From assembly GCA_024641855.1 (NCBI GenBank), contig JAHECG010000008.1, forward strand, positions 18,031 to 52,431: 34,401 nt of DNA. The letters are read 5' to 3'. The position numbers and the translations under genes were made by a program. Position 1 is the stretch's first letter. Each line of letters opens with the position of its first letter. The notes under the pieces were generated by a model. That model searched no databases. It saw nothing but the letters and a program-made list of their open reading frames with translations, and was not told the origin of the DNA. Positions 34,296 to 34,401 of the stretch are shown here, piece after piece. Origin of the DNA: Betaproteobacteria bacterium (GTDB lineage Bacteria > Pseudomonadota > Gammaproteobacteria > Burkholderiales > Thiobacteraceae).

Positions 34296-34401
34296 TTAAC
34301 CGCCAAGACGCCAAGAGCACCAAGAAAACAAAAAAGATTTACCACAGAGATCACAGAGTACACGCGGATAGAGAGACTTGTTTTTCTCTGTGTGCTCTGT
34401 G
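34296..34401. repeat. Palindromic repeat of GCCAAGA and CACAGAG units, cut by the window edge
   Basis: After pilR come tandem CGCCAAGA-type units, an A-rich stretch, and then ACCACAGAGATCACAGAGTA and following bases (34341-34363), which match 17330-17352 at 22 of 23 bases. The right arm CTCTGTGTGCTCTGTG (34386-34401) is the inverse and continues past the window. It is the third copy of the repeat design seen at 7605 and 17329. Confidence 0.75.

Overview
This window looks like the chromosome of a betaproteobacterium. The Nitrosomonadales (Gallionella/Sulfuricella-like) side of the class is my best guess, but that placement is inference from gene order and protein character, not from a search. 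Supporting signs are the rplU-rpmA-obgE-proB block divergent from ispB, the fmdB-DUF502-aspS-nudB-ybhP-clsB run, yebC-ruvC-ruvA-ruvB running into ybgC-tolQRAB-pal-cpoB, a tRNA-Pro followed by a PP0621-type protein and pilSR, and an AspRS that resembles the non-discriminating type. Most of the window is conserved housekeeping DNA; the accessory signals sit in a few gaps.

Layout. 1-620: 5' two thirds of recA on the minus strand, divergent from an orphan WYL-domain regulator of the CapW/BrxR type (822-1712). 1832-3394: secreted di-heme c-type cytochrome (minus). 3395-3977: AT-rich gap with palindromes but no gene. 3978-4553: ankyrin-repeat protein (minus). 4788-10470: plus-strand run fmdB, DUF502 protein, aspS, a guanidinium-type SMR exporter, nudB, ybhP-like phosphodiesterase, clsB. 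10471-12192: a near-consensus sigma-54 promoter followed by a second, differently built di-heme cytochrome. 12376-17293: minus-strand small membrane protein, M42-like metallopeptidase, a 577-residue protein with a PilZ-like C-terminal part, and a YjgR/HerA-type ATPase. 17546-26825: plus-strand yebC, ruvC, ruvA, a four-helix-bundle (23S IVS-type) gene, ruvB, ybgC, tolQ, tolR, tolA, tolB, pal, cpoB and an HDAC-family deacetylase. 26834-29715: minus-strand proB, obgE, rpmA, rplU. 29886-34280: plus-strand ispB, tRNA-Pro(CGG), PP0621-type protein, pilS and pilR.

How they work together. RuvABC resolves Holliday junctions made by RecA-driven strand exchange. Tol-Pal-CpoB links the inner membrane, peptidoglycan and outer membrane during division. 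PilS/PilR is the two-component system that normally drives sigma-54 promoters for type IV pili. Its presence together with a sigma-54 promoter in front of a di-heme cytochrome shows the cell uses RpoN, although nothing here ties PilR to that promoter.

Points most worth a second look: the IVS-type four-helix-bundle gene bounded by matching inverted repeats and lodged between ruvA and ruvB; ruvC, which appears to start at an ATT codon; the sigma-54 promoter of the second di-heme cytochrome; the orphan CapW/BrxR regulator facing recA with operator-like repeats; and three copies of a degenerate palindromic repeat family in intergenic gaps.
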